Assembly: GCF_001541315.1 (NCBI RefSeq)
Contig: NZ_LMVK01000009.1
Span: 62,001-126,000, forward strand
Source: Agrobacterium tumefaciens str. B6
GTDB taxonomy: Bacteria; Pseudomonadota; Alphaproteobacteria; Rhizobiales; Rhizobiaceae
Direction of reading: 5' to 3'
Length of the DNA stretch: 64,000 bases
The translations under genes were made by a program, and so were the position numbers. The notes beneath the pieces were generated by a model. That model searched no databases and had not been told where the DNA came from. It saw only the letters and a list, made by a program, of their open reading frames with translations. Positions 18,576 to 28,055 of this stretch are shown here, piece after piece. How positions within the stretch are numbered: position 1 is the first letter of the stretch; each line of letters starts with the position of its first letter.

Positions 18576-19513
18576 TGGCCTCCGTGAGCATCGAAAACAC
18601 CAAAACAGGCGTCAGTCGCAAGGAAGGGAGCAGGCCGGCAAGGCTTGCCCCCAACTACTGGCCCTTCGTCATACCGGCACTTGTCGTCATCTCGGCGGTG
18701 ATCGTTTTTCCATGGGTCTTTACGCTATGGATGAGCGCGCATCGCTGGACGCTCGGACAGGAGCAGAGCTTTATCGGTTTCGAGAACTACATCCGACTCG
18801 CAAGTGACGGACGCTTCTGGGAATCGCTTTGGCACACGCTCATCTATACCGTGCTGTCGGTCGTCGCCCCGCTGTTCCTTGGAACCTTGGCGGCGCTGGT
18901 TTTCGATGCGCAGTTTCCGTTGCGCGGTTTTCTGCGCGGCGTCTTCGTGATGCCGATGATGGCAACCCCGGTCGCCATCGCGCTCGTCTGGACCATGATG
19001 TTCCACCCGCAGCTCGGCGTTCTGAACTATCTCTTGTCCTTCATCCATATCGGACCGCTGGAATGGATCTACAACCAGTCCACCGTCATCCCCTCGCTGG
19101 TGCTGGTGGAAACTTGGCAATGGACGCCGCTCGTGATGCTGATCGTGCTTGGTGGTCTCGCCGCCGTGCCGCGCGAACCCTATGAGAGCGCCGAAATCGA
19201 CGGCGCCAACGCCTGGCAGAAATTCCGTTACCTGACCATGCCGATGATCGCGCCATTTCTGATGATCGCCGTCATCATCCGCTCCATCGACGCCGTCAAA
19301 AGCTTCGACATCATCTATGCGATGACTCAAGGCGGGCCCGGCACGGCGTCTGAAACCATCAACATCTATCTCTACAACACGGCATTCGCCTATTACGACA
19401 TCGGTTACGGCTCGGCCATGGCCGTCGTCTTCTTCATCATCATCGTGGCGCTGTCCTTCGTACTTTTGATGGTGCGCCAGCGTGCGCAATGGAACGAGAT
19501 GGAGGACCGCTGA
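18575..19513 (+). CDS. ABC sugar importer permease 1
   Basis: Inner-membrane permease of the MalF/UgpA type, 312 residues, six helices. The EAA loop for contact with the ATPase is VPREPYESAEIDGANAWQKF (residues about 200-220). The start overlaps the binding-protein stop and its own stop overlaps the next permease (TGATG). Confidence 0.92.
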   Translation: MASVSIENTKTGVSRKEGSRPARLAPNYWPFVIPALVVISAVIVFPWVFTLWMSAHRWTLGQEQSFIGFENYIRLASDGRFWESLWHTLIYTVLSVVAPLFLGTLAALVFDAQFPLRGFLRGVFVMPMMATPVAIALVWTMMFHPQLGVLNYLLSFIHIGPLEWIYNQSTVIPSLVLVETWQWTPLVMLIVLGGLAAVPREPYESAEIDGANAWQKFRYLTMPMIAPFLMIAVIIRSIDAVKSFDIIYAMTQGGPGTASETINIYLYNTAFAYYDIGYGSAMAVVFFIIIVALSFVLLMVRQRAQWNEMEDR

Positions 19514-20349
19514 TGACCCGCCAATTGCTCAAACGTAAAACCCTCGACCGCATCGGCCTCTTCTTCGTGGCGCTGGTGATGATTTCGCCGGTCGTCCTGT
19601 TCTTCATGTGGATGATCTCGCTGTCGCTCAAATACGAGATCGACAACGGCGCCTATCCGCCGATCCTGATCCCCGAACGTTTCGCCTGGTCAAATTATGT
19701 GAAGGTGTTCGAGGAGAATAATTTCTTCCTCTATTTCTGGAACTCGGTCCTCGTCACCGGCGCCGCCACCATTCTGGCGCTGGTGATCGGCGTTCCCGCC
19801 GGTTACGGCATCGCCCGGCTGAAGGCGGAAAAATCGGCGGTCGTCATCATGATCGCCCGCATGACACCCGGCCTCTCCTTCCTCATTCCGCTGTTCCTGC
19901 TGTTCCAATGGCTGAACCTGCTCGGCACGCTCTGGCCGCAGATCATCATCCATCTCGTGGTGACGGTTCCGATCGTGGTCTGGATCATGATCGGTTATTT
20001 CGAAACCACGCCGAAGGAACTGGAAGAAGCGGCAAGCATCGATGGCGCATCCTCCTGGCAGGTGTTCCGGCTGGTGGCGTTGCCGATTGCCAAGCCCGGC
20101 ATCGTCGTTTCCTTTATCCTCGCGGTCATCTTCTCGTGGAACAACTTCGTCTTCGGCATCGTGCTGGCCAGCCGTGAAACGCGCACCCTGCCGGTGGCGG
20201 TCTACAACATGCTGTCCTTCGAACAGGTGAGCTGGGGACCGCTTGCCGCAGCCGCGCTGATCGTGACGCTGCCGGTGCTGCTGCTGACCATGTTCGCGCA
20301 GAAACAGATCGTGGCGGGCCTGACCGCCGGCGCCGTCAAGGGCGGCTGA
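19513..20349 (+). CDS. ABC sugar importer permease 2
   Basis: MalG/UgpE-type permease of 278 residues with six helices and the EAA loop TPKELEEAASIDGASSWQVF. The ATG at 19513 overlaps the preceding stop; an upstream GTG or ATG in frame inside the previous gene is not needed. Ends 32 bp before the ATPase gene. Confidence 0.92.
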   Translation: MTRQLLKRKTLDRIGLFFVALVMISPVVLFFMWMISLSLKYEIDNGAYPPILIPERFAWSNYVKVFEENNFFLYFWNSVLVTGAATILALVIGVPAGYGIARLKAEKSAVVIMIARMTPGLSFLIPLFLLFQWLNLLGTLWPQIIIHLVVTVPIVVWIMIGYFETTPKELEEAASIDGASSWQVFRLVALPIAKPGIVVSFILAVIFSWNNFVFGIVLASRETRTLPVAVYNMLSFEQVSWGPLAAAALIVTLPVLLLTMFAQKQIVAGLTAGAVKGG

Positions 20350-20381
20350 ATCAACCAATTAAAAATACGGGAACCAAAAAC

Positions 20382-21440
20382 ATGGCACCGGTCAATATTC
20401 TAAACGTCCAGAAGCGCTTCGGCGCGGTCAACATCATCCACGGCATCGATATCGATATCAAGGATGGCGAATTCGTCGTGCTGGTCGGCCCCTCCGGCTG
20501 CGGCAAATCCACCCTGCTGCGCATGATTGCGGGGCTTGAGGAAGTCAGCGACGGCGAAATCCACATCGGCGCGCGTGAGGTGAGCAACCTGCCCGCCCGC
20601 GACCGCGATATCGCCATGGTCTTCCAGAACTACGCCCTTTATCCGCACATGACGGTGAAGGACAATATGGGCTTCGCGCTGAAGCTGAAGAAGGTGAGCG
20701 CCGACGAAACCAAAGCCAAGGTCGACAAGGCCGCCGCCATTCTGGGACTGGACAAGCTGCTCGACCGTTATCCGCGCCAGCTTTCCGGCGGCCAGCGCCA
20801 GCGTGTTGCCATGGGCCGCGCACTGGTGCGCGATCCGCAGGTCTTCCTGTTCGATGAGCCGCTTTCCAACCTCGACGCCAAGTTGCGCGTGCAGATGCGC
20901 GGTGAGATCAAGGCCATGCACCAGCGCATCGGCACCACCACCATCTACGTCACCCACGACCAGGTGGAAGCCATGACCATGGCGGACAAGATCGTGGTGC
21001 TGCATGACGGCGTGATCGAGCAGATCGGCGCGCCGCTGGAGCTTTACGACCGCCCGGCCAACCTCTTTGTTGCCGGTTTCATCGGTTCGCCTGCGATGAA
21101 CTTCATTCGTGGACGCGTCGAAGAAGGCGTGTTCCGCACCGTGAAGGGCTTAAGCCTTCCCCTGCCCGCCAACAGCGACATTGCCGCACTGGGCGGCCGC
21201 GACCTCGTCTACGGCGTGCGCCCGGAACATATCCGTGCAGCAAGCGGCGGTATCGAAGGCCGGGTCGAACTGGTCGAAGGCACCGGTTCGGAAATCTATG
21301 CCAAGCTGAACTGCAAGGGCGACGAGATCGCCTGCCTGTTCCGCGAGCGGCTGGACGTGCGGTTCGGCGATACGATCCATATCGCCATCGACCCGGAAAT
21401 GGTTCACCTTTTCGACAAGGCAACCGGCAAGCGCATCTAA
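20382..21440 (+). CDS. ABC sugar importer ATP-binding protein (UgpC/MalK type)
   Basis: ATPase of 352 residues with Walker A GPSGCGKST, the Q-loop FQNYALYPHM, signature [15 protein letters not shown], Walker B VFLFDEPLSNLDA, switch His in YVTHDQVEAMTM and a C-terminal OB-fold regulatory domain starting near residue 240. Completes the importer. Confidence 0.94.
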   Translation: MAPVNILNVQKRFGAVNIIHGIDIDIKDGEFVVLVGPSGCGKSTLLRMIAGLEEVSDGEIHIGAREVSNLPARDRDIAMVFQNYALYPHMTVKDNMGFALKLKKVSADETKAKVDKAAAILGLDKLLDRYPRQLSGGQRQRVAMGRALVRDPQVFLFDEPLSNLDAKLRVQMRGEIKAMHQRIGTTTIYVTHDQVEAMTMADKIVVLHDGVIEQIGAPLELYDRPANLFVAGFIGSPAMNFIRGRVEEGVFRTVKGLSLPLPANSDIAALGGRDLVYGVRPEHIRAASGGIEGRVELVEGTGSEIYAKLNCKGDEIACLFRERLDVRFGDTIHIAIDPEMVHLFDKATGKRI

Positions 21441-21489
21441 GGCGCATGCCGAGTAAAATTGCGTAAGACAAAGACATAGGGTGACGGGC

Positions 21490-22452
21490 ATGGACAGCCA
21501 ACACGAGAGCCGCAAACATGTGCTGTGCGTGGGTGCAGCCGTGCTCGACACCCTGTTTCGCGTCCATGACATGCCAAAGGGTGAAGGCAAGGTCCTGCCC
21601 TACGAAATGTTGCAGATCGCCGAGGGCATGGCATCCAGCGCAGCCTATGCGGTACACCGCATGGGCGGGCGCGCCAGCCTTTGGGGTGCTGTGGGCGACG
21701 ACGAGACCGGAACCCGCATCCTGCGCGATCTCGCCGAAAGCGGTATCGACACCACAGGTATGACAGTCGCCGCCGGCGCACGCTCCGCACTCTCCACAAT
21801 CATTATCGATGAACGCGGTGAGAGGCTGATCGTGCCTTTTTATGATCACAGGCTGCATGAGAAGAAGCGCTCCTGCACACCAGCGGACCTCGCCGCTTAC
21901 GACGCCGTGCTGGTGGATGTGCGCTGGCCGGAACTGGCGCTCGATGTTCTTGATGTGGCACGCGCGCTCGGCAAACACGCCATTCTCGACGGCGACGTCG
22001 CGCCGGTCGAAACCCTCGAAAAGCTCGCACCCGCCGCGACCCACATCGTTTTTTCCGAACCCGCCGCCGCCCGGCTGACGGGGCCTGAGACGGTAGAGGA
22101 CATGCTGCCGGTGCTGCACGCCCGCTACCCGCAAACCTTCATCGCCGTCACCGCCGGACCGGCAGGCTGCTGGTGGACGGAAGCTGGCGATCCCACTGTC
22201 CATTTTCAGGAAACGATGCAGGTCAAGGCGGTGGATACGCTGGCGGCAGGCGACATTTTCCACGGCACCTTTGCGCTTGCCATAGCCGAAGGCATGGAAA
22301 GCCGCGCCGCCATCCGGCTCTCCTCCGTTGCCGCTGCCCTGAAATGCACCGTCTTCGGTGGCCGCATCGGCGCACCCACACGCGAAGAGACCGAAGACGC
22401 GATGCGGCAATGGCTGGAGCGTGAACGGGGACCGGCGCTACGCGCCTCCTGA
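21490..22452 (+). CDS. PfkB-family sugar kinase, sulfofructose-kinase-like
   Basis: Ribokinase-fold kinase of 320 residues. The catalytic motif reads DTLAAGDIFHG, with Ala for the first Gly of the usual DTxGAGD. Several segments (VLVDVRWPE, ILDGDVAP, FSEPAAARLTG, ALKCTVFGGRIGAP) resemble E. coli YihV, sulfofructose kinase, from memory. Of the three YihV residues I recall as sulfonate ligands, the Lys (EGK) and the Arg (DVRW) are kept, but the Asn is replaced by Pro (RLIVPF). The substrate may therefore be a different acidic sugar. ATG 21490 is preferred over GTG 21481 because of AGGGTGA upstream. Co-directional with the importer and aldolase. Confidence 0.8.
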   Translation: MDSQHESRKHVLCVGAAVLDTLFRVHDMPKGEGKVLPYEMLQIAEGMASSAAYAVHRMGGRASLWGAVGDDETGTRILRDLAESGIDTTGMTVAAGARSALSTIIIDERGERLIVPFYDHRLHEKKRSCTPADLAAYDAVLVDVRWPELALDVLDVARALGKHAILDGDVAPVETLEKLAPAATHIVFSEPAAARLTGPETVEDMLPVLHARYPQTFIAVTAGPAGCWWTEAGDPTVHFQETMQVKAVDTLAAGDIFHGTFALAIAEGMESRAAIRLSSVAAALKCTVFGGRIGAPTREETEDAMRQWLERERGPALRAS

Positions 22453-22595
22453 GCGCATCCATTGCCCGCATAAAACTATTCCATTTTTGCGATGCCGTTT
22501 CCCGGCGAACTAGGCTAACGTCAAGTCAGAGCAAAGCTTTTCGCAAGCCGCGCTTGTTCCACCTTGAGCCTGCATTCCGCAAAAGTGATCGCCCG

Positions 22596-23654
22596 ATGCA
22601 TCAGACGACCCGCCCGAGACTGCGCGATATCGGCTTGCCGCCCGGCCATTTCGAGACCGGCCCGCTCAATGCCATCACCGATGTTGAAGGCGTGACCATC
22701 GGCCATTCGACCGTGATTGAAGGCGACAAGATCCGCACCGGCGCAACCGCGATCCTGCCGCATGACGGCAATCTTTTTCAGGACAAGGTGCCCGCCGCCT
22801 TCGCCGTCTATAACGGCTTCGGCAAATTTGCGGGCTCGACCCAGATCGAGGAACTCGGCGAACTCGAAACACCTGTCATCCTCACCAATACGCTTGCAAC
22901 CGGCCGGGCGATCGAGGCGATCAACCTCCATACGCTTTCGCAGCCGGGTAATGAAAAAGTGGTGTCCATCAACGCGGTCGTCGGAGAGACCAACGATTCT
23001 CGCCTCAACGACATCCGCGCCGGACGTCCGACCGTCGAGGAAATTTCGGCCGCGCTGAGAAACGCTGCCACGGGCCCGGTGGCCGAGGGTGGCGTTGGAG
23101 CCGGAACGGGCACGGTTGCCTTCGGCATGAAAGGCGGCATCGGAACTGCATCCCGCATCGCCAGCATCGCGGGGGAGACCTATACGCTCGGCGTTCTCGT
23201 GCAGTCCAATTACGGCGGCCATCTGCTGGTCTGCGGCAAGCCCTATGTCAGCCCTGATCACAAAGACAAGGACGGCTCCATCGTCATCGTGGTTGCAACC
23301 GATGCGCCGCTGTCGTCACGCAATCTGAAGCGCCTGGCCGCCAGAAGCTTTGGTGGGCTGGCCCGCACCGGCGCAGCACTCAGCAACGGCTCCGGCGATT
23401 ATGCCCTGGCATTTTCCACCGACGAGCGCCTTCGCCGCACGCCCGCACGCCGCAAGGCCGTCACAGACTATCCCGAGCTTTCCAACGATGCGATCTCGCC
23501 GCTCTTCGAAGCCACAATAGAGGCAACCGAGGAGGCGATCCTCAACTCGCTCTGCACGGCCACAACGACATCAGGTTTCAATCCCGGCGCCGGCAAGGCC
23601 GCAACGGTCGAGGCCATTTGCATCGATACCCTTAAAACCCTTCTTTCAGCCTGA
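22596..23654 (+). CDS. P1-family aminopeptidase (DmpA/BapA type)
   Basis: N-terminal nucleophile hydrolase of the DmpA family, acting on L-, D- or beta-amino-acid peptides depending on the member. The precursor has 352 residues and is expected to cut itself before Ser in ALSNGSGDYALAF (around residue 250), giving alpha and beta chains. GVGAGTGTVAFGMKGGIGTASR is another family segment. ATG 22596 begins the family sequence; a TTG at 22554 is an unneeded extension. No signal peptide. It is followed after 20 bp by a D-amino-acid transaminase gene. Confidence 0.88.
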   Translation: MHQTTRPRLRDIGLPPGHFETGPLNAITDVEGVTIGHSTVIEGDKIRTGATAILPHDGNLFQDKVPAAFAVYNGFGKFAGSTQIEELGELETPVILTNTLATGRAIEAINLHTLSQPGNEKVVSINAVVGETNDSRLNDIRAGRPTVEEISAALRNAATGPVAEGGVGAGTGTVAFGMKGGIGTASRIASIAGETYTLGVLVQSNYGGHLLVCGKPYVSPDHKDKDGSIVIVVATDAPLSSRNLKRLAARSFGGLARTGAALSNGSGDYALAFSTDERLRRTPARRKAVTDYPELSNDAISPLFEATIEATEEAILNSLCTATTTSGFNPGAGKAATVEAICIDTLKTLLSA

Positions 23655-23674
23655 CTTTTCCAGACGGAGTTTTC

Positions 23675-24541
23675 ATGACTAGCCCATCCGGTCGCATCGT
23701 TTACGTCAACGGCGAATTCCTGCCCGAAGCGGACGCCCGCCTTTCCATCTTCGACCGCGGTTTCCTGTTCGGCGACGGCATTTATGAAGTCACCTCGGTT
23801 CTGGAAGGCAAGCTGATCGACAGCGACCTGCACATGGCCCGGCTGGAACGCAGCGCCCGCGAAATCGACGTGGCCCTGCCGGTTACCACGAAAGAGATCG
23901 TCGAGGCCGAACGCCGCCTGATCGCCGACAACAACCTCGTTGAAGGCATGATCTACCTGCAGCTGACGCGTGGCGCCGAAGACCGCAACTTCCTGTTCTC
24001 CGCTGATCTGAAGCCGACGCTGGTCATGTTCACCCAGGCCAAGAAGCTGATCGGCACCCCGGTCGAAGAAGCCGGCATCGCCGTCAAATCGGTTCCCGAC
24101 CAGCGCTGGGAACGTCGCGATATCAAGACCGTCTGCCTTCTGCCGCAGGTCATGGCCAAGCGCATCGCCAAGGCTGACGGCTGTGACGAGGCGTGGATGA
24201 TCGAGGATGGTTTCGTCACCGAAGGCGCTTCCTCGACCGCCTACATCGTCACCGCCGACAAGAAGATCATCACCCGCGGCAACAGCAACAAAACCCTGCC
24301 CGGCTGCACCCGTCTCGCCGCCCTGCAACTGGCCAAGGAAGCCGGTTTCACGCTGGAAGAGCGGCCTTTCACGCTGGAAGAAGCGCTGAACGCTGACGAG
24401 GCCTGCCTGACCAGCGCCTCCAACTTCGTGGTTTCAGTCACGAAGATCGACGGCAAGCCGGTGGGTAACGGCAAGCCCGGCCCGATGGTGACCCGCCTGC
24501 GCGCGCTCTACCTCGAAAACGCCCGCCGCACGGCGATCTGA
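23675..24541 (+). CDS. dat: D-amino-acid transaminase
   Basis: Fold-type IV PLP enzyme that moves the amino group between D-amino acids and 2-keto acids. In 288 residues it shows RLSIFDRGFLFGDGIYEV, the PLP Lys in RRDIKTVCLLPQVMAK, GFVTEGASSTAYIV and LTSASNFVVSVTKIDG. The RxDIKxxxLLP form and the context (peptidases for D-residues) favour D-amino-acid over branched-chain transaminase. Likely co-transcribed with the DmpA-type gene. A RIME-like repeat follows directly. Confidence 0.88.
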   Translation: MTSPSGRIVYVNGEFLPEADARLSIFDRGFLFGDGIYEVTSVLEGKLIDSDLHMARLERSAREIDVALPVTTKEIVEAERRLIADNNLVEGMIYLQLTRGAEDRNFLFSADLKPTLVMFTQAKKLIGTPVEEAGIAVKSVPDQRWERRDIKTVCLLPQVMAKRIAKADGCDEAWMIEDGFVTEGASSTAYIVTADKKIITRGNSNKTLPGCTRLAALQLAKEAGFTLEERPFTLEEALNADEACLTSASNFVVSVTKIDGKPVGNGKPGPMVTRLRALYLENARRTAI

Positions 24542-24542
24542 T

Positions 24543-24608
24543 CGAAAGCGTTTTGTTTGTCGCATTTCCGGACGGAAAACCGGGGTCCACTTTTCCTGGA
24601 AATGCTCT
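24543..24608. repeat. RIME-like palindromic element, short copy
   Basis: GCATTTCCGGACGGAAAACCGG-GGTCC-ACTTTTCCTGGAAATGC (in parts) is the reverse complement of the first half of the element at 1194-1292. It separates the convergent transaminase and LysR genes, and the LysR stop codon lies at its edge. Confidence 0.65.
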
Positions 24609-25503
24609 AACCCTCGAGAACCGCCCATATGCGCTCGACAACGGGCCGGCGGTTCTCCTTCGATCGATAGAGCCTGATATCGACCGCAATATCGAAGGTG
24701 GGATCGGCAGCGCGCACCAGCGCGCCGCCATCCAGCTCGTGTCGCATCAGGCTTTCTGGCACCCAGGCGACACCCCAGCCGGCCATCGCCATGGCTTTCA
24801 ACCCCACCGACATGCTGCCTTCATGCACACGTTCGAATTTCGGCAGGCGCGCGCTCAGGAGATCGCGTAGCAAAGGCCCGAAGAACGAGGCCTTTTCATA
24901 ATCGAGATAGGCGAAGGGTTTTCGCGCATTTTCCACCAGCGCATGCAACGGCGAACCATCTTTCGCCGGCGCGGAAACGGGAATGATGTTTTCCGCGCCG
25001 AGCACGCGGAACTCGAAGGTCTGCGCATCAAGCAGCATCGGCACTTCGGGATGGGCATAGGTCAGAAGAAAATCGCTTTGCCCGTCCACCAGCGAATTGA
25101 GGTTTTCCTCCATGCTGCCGGAATCGGGGCGCAATACTGAAAATAGCGGCCCGGCCGTCTCGTTGACCCGTTTCAGCCAGTCGGGAAAGAAGGTGAAGGA
25201 CAGGGTATGCAGGGCCGTCAGCCGAACAGTCCTGGCATCTGCTCCTTCTTCCTGCAGCAGGGTGCGCCGCGCATGATAAAGCTGCTTCAGCGTTTCCTGC
25301 GCCACCGGCACGAACTTCACGCCCGCCTCGGTCAGCCGCGACGGATAGGAGGCGCGATCGACCAACGTCGCGCCTACCCAGGCTTCAAGCTGCTTGATAC
25401 GCCGGCTAAAGGCGGATTGCGTGACATGTCGCTCCTCCGCCGCTTTCGAGAAATTGAGCGTTCCGGCCAGCGCCAGGAAATCCTCGAGCCATTTGACTTC
25501 CAC
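24607..25503 (-). CDS. LysR-family transcriptional regulator
   Basis: 298-residue LysR protein. The helix-turn-helix is NFSKAAEERHVTQSAFSRRIKQLE (residues about 17-40), followed by the linker helix and a two-lobe effector domain. It lies between D-residue peptide genes on both sides and probably controls at least one of them; effector unknown. The stop codon overlaps the end of the intergenic repeat. Confidence 0.9.
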   Translation of the reverse strand: MEVKWLEDFLALAGTLNFSKAAEERHVTQSAFSRRIKQLEAWVGATLVDRASYPSRLTEAGVKFVPVAQETLKQLYHARRTLLQEEGADARTVRLTALHTLSFTFFPDWLKRVNETAGPLFSVLRPDSGSMEENLNSLVDGQSDFLLTYAHPEVPMLLDAQTFEFRVLGAENIIPVSAPAKDGSPLHALVENARKPFAYLDYEKASFFGPLLRDLLSARLPKFERVHEGSMSVGLKAMAMAGWGVAWVPESLMRHELDGGALVRAADPTFDIAVDIRLYRSKENRRPVVERIWAVLEG

Positions 25504-25631
25504 GGCTCACACTCCCAACAAAAATATCTTCCCGGTTATTCAGAAGCGTCTTTATTAGGTGCAATGAGGCGTGAATGAAACCCTCTTGTAAGGCGCGGGG
25601 CTGCGGCCAATCGCCGGATCGGCCTGACGAC

Positions 25632-27143
25632 CTAGCGGCTTCGATAATATTCGATCATCCGCGCCCGGCTGGAGATCAGCTCGATCCGGTCATCGCCCAG
25701 CCGGTTGAGGCAGACGCGCTTCGTCCAGGGGCCATCTGTGAGCGTGAAGAGAAAACGGCCGTTACCGAGCGCCTTCAGGGCCATACTGCGGCGGGTCGGA
25801 CCGATGCCCATCGTCAGCGACGAACCGCTGATCGAAAATTCTGCCCCCTCATCCGAACGCCACGTTCCCGAAAGATCATCCGGCACGGCATGATCGGCGA
25901 CAGGCAGGAAGCAGCGGGCGGCGTGACCGACCTCGCCGACAATGGCATCGCCCTCAAGCCTGAGACGCATCGGAGAGGATGCGGAGCGGGAAGAGACCCA
26001 GCCATCGACATCTTCATAAAGCGTGTCGTCGCCATCGATGAAAGTCGAGGTGCTGCCCTTGATCTCCAGCCACCACGGCCCGCTTTCTGTCACGTAAAGA
26101 CCATCAGGCAGGCTGGCGGCGGGCTTGGGCAGCGGCAGCCCGGTCAAAGCCGCCATGCTTTCCAGCGCGATCTTGAAGCCGGTGGGATCCTCGCGATTGG
26201 CCACCCCGACGAAACCCGTGCCGTTTCCAGGATCGAGCAGGAAGTAAGTCTTGTAGCGGGGTTGCGAACCGCCATGACCGACGAAACGCGTATCCCCCAG
26301 ATGCGACCAGCGCAGGCCGAGGCCATATTCGCTCATCCGCCCGTCGGTAAGCGGCCGCTCAGCCGAAAGCCTGTCAAGAACACCCGCAAAACTGCCCTCG
26401 CGCCGCATCAGCCCCTGCAGCCAGCGGGTCAGCGCTTCGGCACTGCCGGCAAGACTGCCGGAAGCGGAGATATGCAGACCGGCCGCCGAAAGCTGCCAGT
26501 TGTCTTCCGACTTCCAGTAACCCGGCACAAGGCCGTCGACCGGATCGTTCCAGACATCCGGCGCCTTCAGGAACACGCCGAACGGACCGGCAATTTGCTC
26601 CTGCACGAAATCGTCAAAACGGAAACCGCGACGCTCCAGCGCCGCTTCCACCAGACGATAACCGGTATTGGAATAGGACACCTCACTGCCGGCATCGAAA
26701 TTCAGTCGGGTCAGCCTGGACAGATAGCCGAGAAGCGGTCCGGCCTTCGTTTCGGTGTAAACGGAAAGGCCAAGCAGCGAGAGGCATTCCCGCGTATCCG
26801 GCAGGCCGCCGCTCATATCCAGCGCCTGCCCGACCGTCACCTCGCGGAGCGGCGATTGCAGCTCCGGCAGATGTTTGCCGAGTGGATCGTCAAGACCGAT
26901 CAGATCGGAATGGGCAAGCACCATGGCGCAGAAGGCATGTTTAGTGACGGAGGCATAACGCACCACGCTTTTCGGCGTGAAGGGCGCAAAGGTCGAAAGG
27001 CTCTCAACGCCACCAGCATGGGCAAACCGGATGCCGCCGATATCGAAACCGATAACCGCCCCGCCCGGCTCGTTGCCCGCCCATTGCGAGACGAAGCTCT
27101 CGGCAAGCGTTGAAGCGGCGTTCCAGTCGAATTGCTGTGACAT
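25632..27143 (-). CDS. dap: D-aminopeptidase (serine beta-lactamase-fold, DAP type)
   Basis: Releases N-terminal D-amino acids from small peptides. The 503 residues comprise a beta-lactamase-like domain with S65-x-x-K68 (ASVTKHAF), Y157-S-N (SYSNTGY) and the HGG motif in FVGHGGSQPRY, then two C-terminal beta-barrel domains (from about residue 330), as in the Ochrobactrum D-aminopeptidase. ATG 27143 is the family start; an open frame of 54 codons upstream runs into a repeat and is not coding. No signal peptide, so it acts on imported peptides. Lies downstream of a dipeptide importer on the same strand. Confidence 0.87.
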   Translation of the reverse strand: MSQQFDWNAASTLAESFVSQWAGNEPGGAVIGFDIGGIRFAHAGGVESLSTFAPFTPKSVVRYASVTKHAFCAMVLAHSDLIGLDDPLGKHLPELQSPLREVTVGQALDMSGGLPDTRECLSLLGLSVYTETKAGPLLGYLSRLTRLNFDAGSEVSYSNTGYRLVEAALERRGFRFDDFVQEQIAGPFGVFLKAPDVWNDPVDGLVPGYWKSEDNWQLSAAGLHISASGSLAGSAEALTRWLQGLMRREGSFAGVLDRLSAERPLTDGRMSEYGLGLRWSHLGDTRFVGHGGSQPRYKTYFLLDPGNGTGFVGVANREDPTGFKIALESMAALTGLPLPKPAASLPDGLYVTESGPWWLEIKGSTSTFIDGDDTLYEDVDGWVSSRSASSPMRLRLEGDAIVGEVGHAARCFLPVADHAVPDDLSGTWRSDEGAEFSISGSSLTMGIGPTRRSMALKALGNGRFLFTLTDGPWTKRVCLNRLGDDRIELISSRARMIEYYRSR

Positions 27144-27203
27144 TGTTCGGTCTCTTGTGTCTTCATTGAAAGCCGGACGGACGTGGGAACCGACACGGCA
27201 TAT

Positions 27204-27270
27204 TCGGGCTTGACCCGAGGATCCACCTCTCACGGGTGCATGGATCCTCGCCTCAGGGGCGAGGATGACG
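27204..27270. repeat. Degraded copy of the CCTCGGGCTTGACCCGAGG palindromic repeat
   Basis: CGGGCTTGACCCGAGGATCCA and TGGATCCTCG...GAGGATGACG flank a short spacer. The right arm has changed to CCTCAGGGGCGAGG, which still pairs with itself. Located between the importer ATPase and D-aminopeptidase genes, where it could form a processing hairpin. Confidence 0.75.
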
Positions 27271-27314
27271 GAGGAAAGCTTGTGCTGCCTCTCCATCATC
27301 CCCAAAGACCTATC

Positions 27315-28055
27315 TCAGGCCGGCTCTTCCAGCCGGATGCTCAGGCTGCGCAGCTCTTCCGTATGCGGATGTTTGATGCGGCCCTCGCGCAGATCACCGG
27401 CGCTCAGTTTCTCGACCATGTCGCCATTCAGCATCACGCCCACCTGTGGGCACAGATGCGCGATAACAGCCAGATTGTGGCTGACGAGGATATAGGTGAG
27501 GTTGCGCGCCGCCCGCAAATCCTGCAACAGGTTCAGGATTTCCGCCTGCACCGAAACGTCGAGTGCCGAGGTCGGCTCATCGAGCAGCAGAACCTCAGGG
27601 TCGGCGATCAGGGCACGCGCAATCGCCACACGCTGGCGCTGGCCGCCCGAGAGCTGGTGTGGAAACCGGAAGCGCACCGCCTGCGGCAAGGCAACATCCG
27701 ATAGAGCCTGCTGGATGCGTTTTTCGATATTGTCCATGCCGTGAACCAGCGGCAATTCGCTGAGAATGCGGTCGATGGTCTGGCGCGGATGCAGCGAACC
27801 ATAGGGGTCCTGAAACACCATCTGCACCTGCCGGAAGAATTCCGGCGTGCGCTTCAGCGGTGCGTCTTTGCCGGCAAAGGCGATGCGGCCTTCCCAGCTT
27901 TCGTTGAGACCCGCCATGGCGCGCAGGATGGTGGACTTGCCCGAGCCGCTTTCGCCAACGATGCCGAAGCTGCCGCCCTTTTCGACCGAAAAGGACACGC
28001 CCTTCACCACTTCACGGTCGCCGAACTTGATACGGAGATTTTCGACGTCGATCAT
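27315..28055 (-). CDS. Dipeptide ABC importer ATPase (DppF-like)
   Basis: ATPase with Walker [10 protein letters not shown], signature [15 protein letters not shown], Walker [13 protein letters not shown] and His switch ILVSHNLAV. The ATG at 28055 overlaps the stop of the preceding ATPase gene (ATGA) and gives 246 residues; GTG 28067 is an alternative. Second of two ATPases in the importer. Confidence 0.92.
   Translation of the reverse strand: MIDVENLRIKFGDREVVKGVSFSVEKGGSFGIVGESGSGKSTILRAMAGLNESWEGRIAFAGKDAPLKRTPEFFRQVQMVFQDPYGSLHPRQTIDRILSELPLVHGMDNIEKRIQQALSDVALPQAVRFRFPHQLSGGQRQRVAIARALIADPEVLLLDEPTSALDVSVQAEILNLLQDLRAARNLTYILVSHNLAVIAHLCPQVGVMLNGDMVEKLSAGDLREGRIKHPHTEELRSLSIRLEEPA

Noticed and set aside
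25575..27113. A 512-codon plus-strand frame opposite the D-aminopeptidase gene.
   Set aside because: Arg/Gln/His-rich antisense sequence; the minus strand has SxxK, YSN and HGG motifs.
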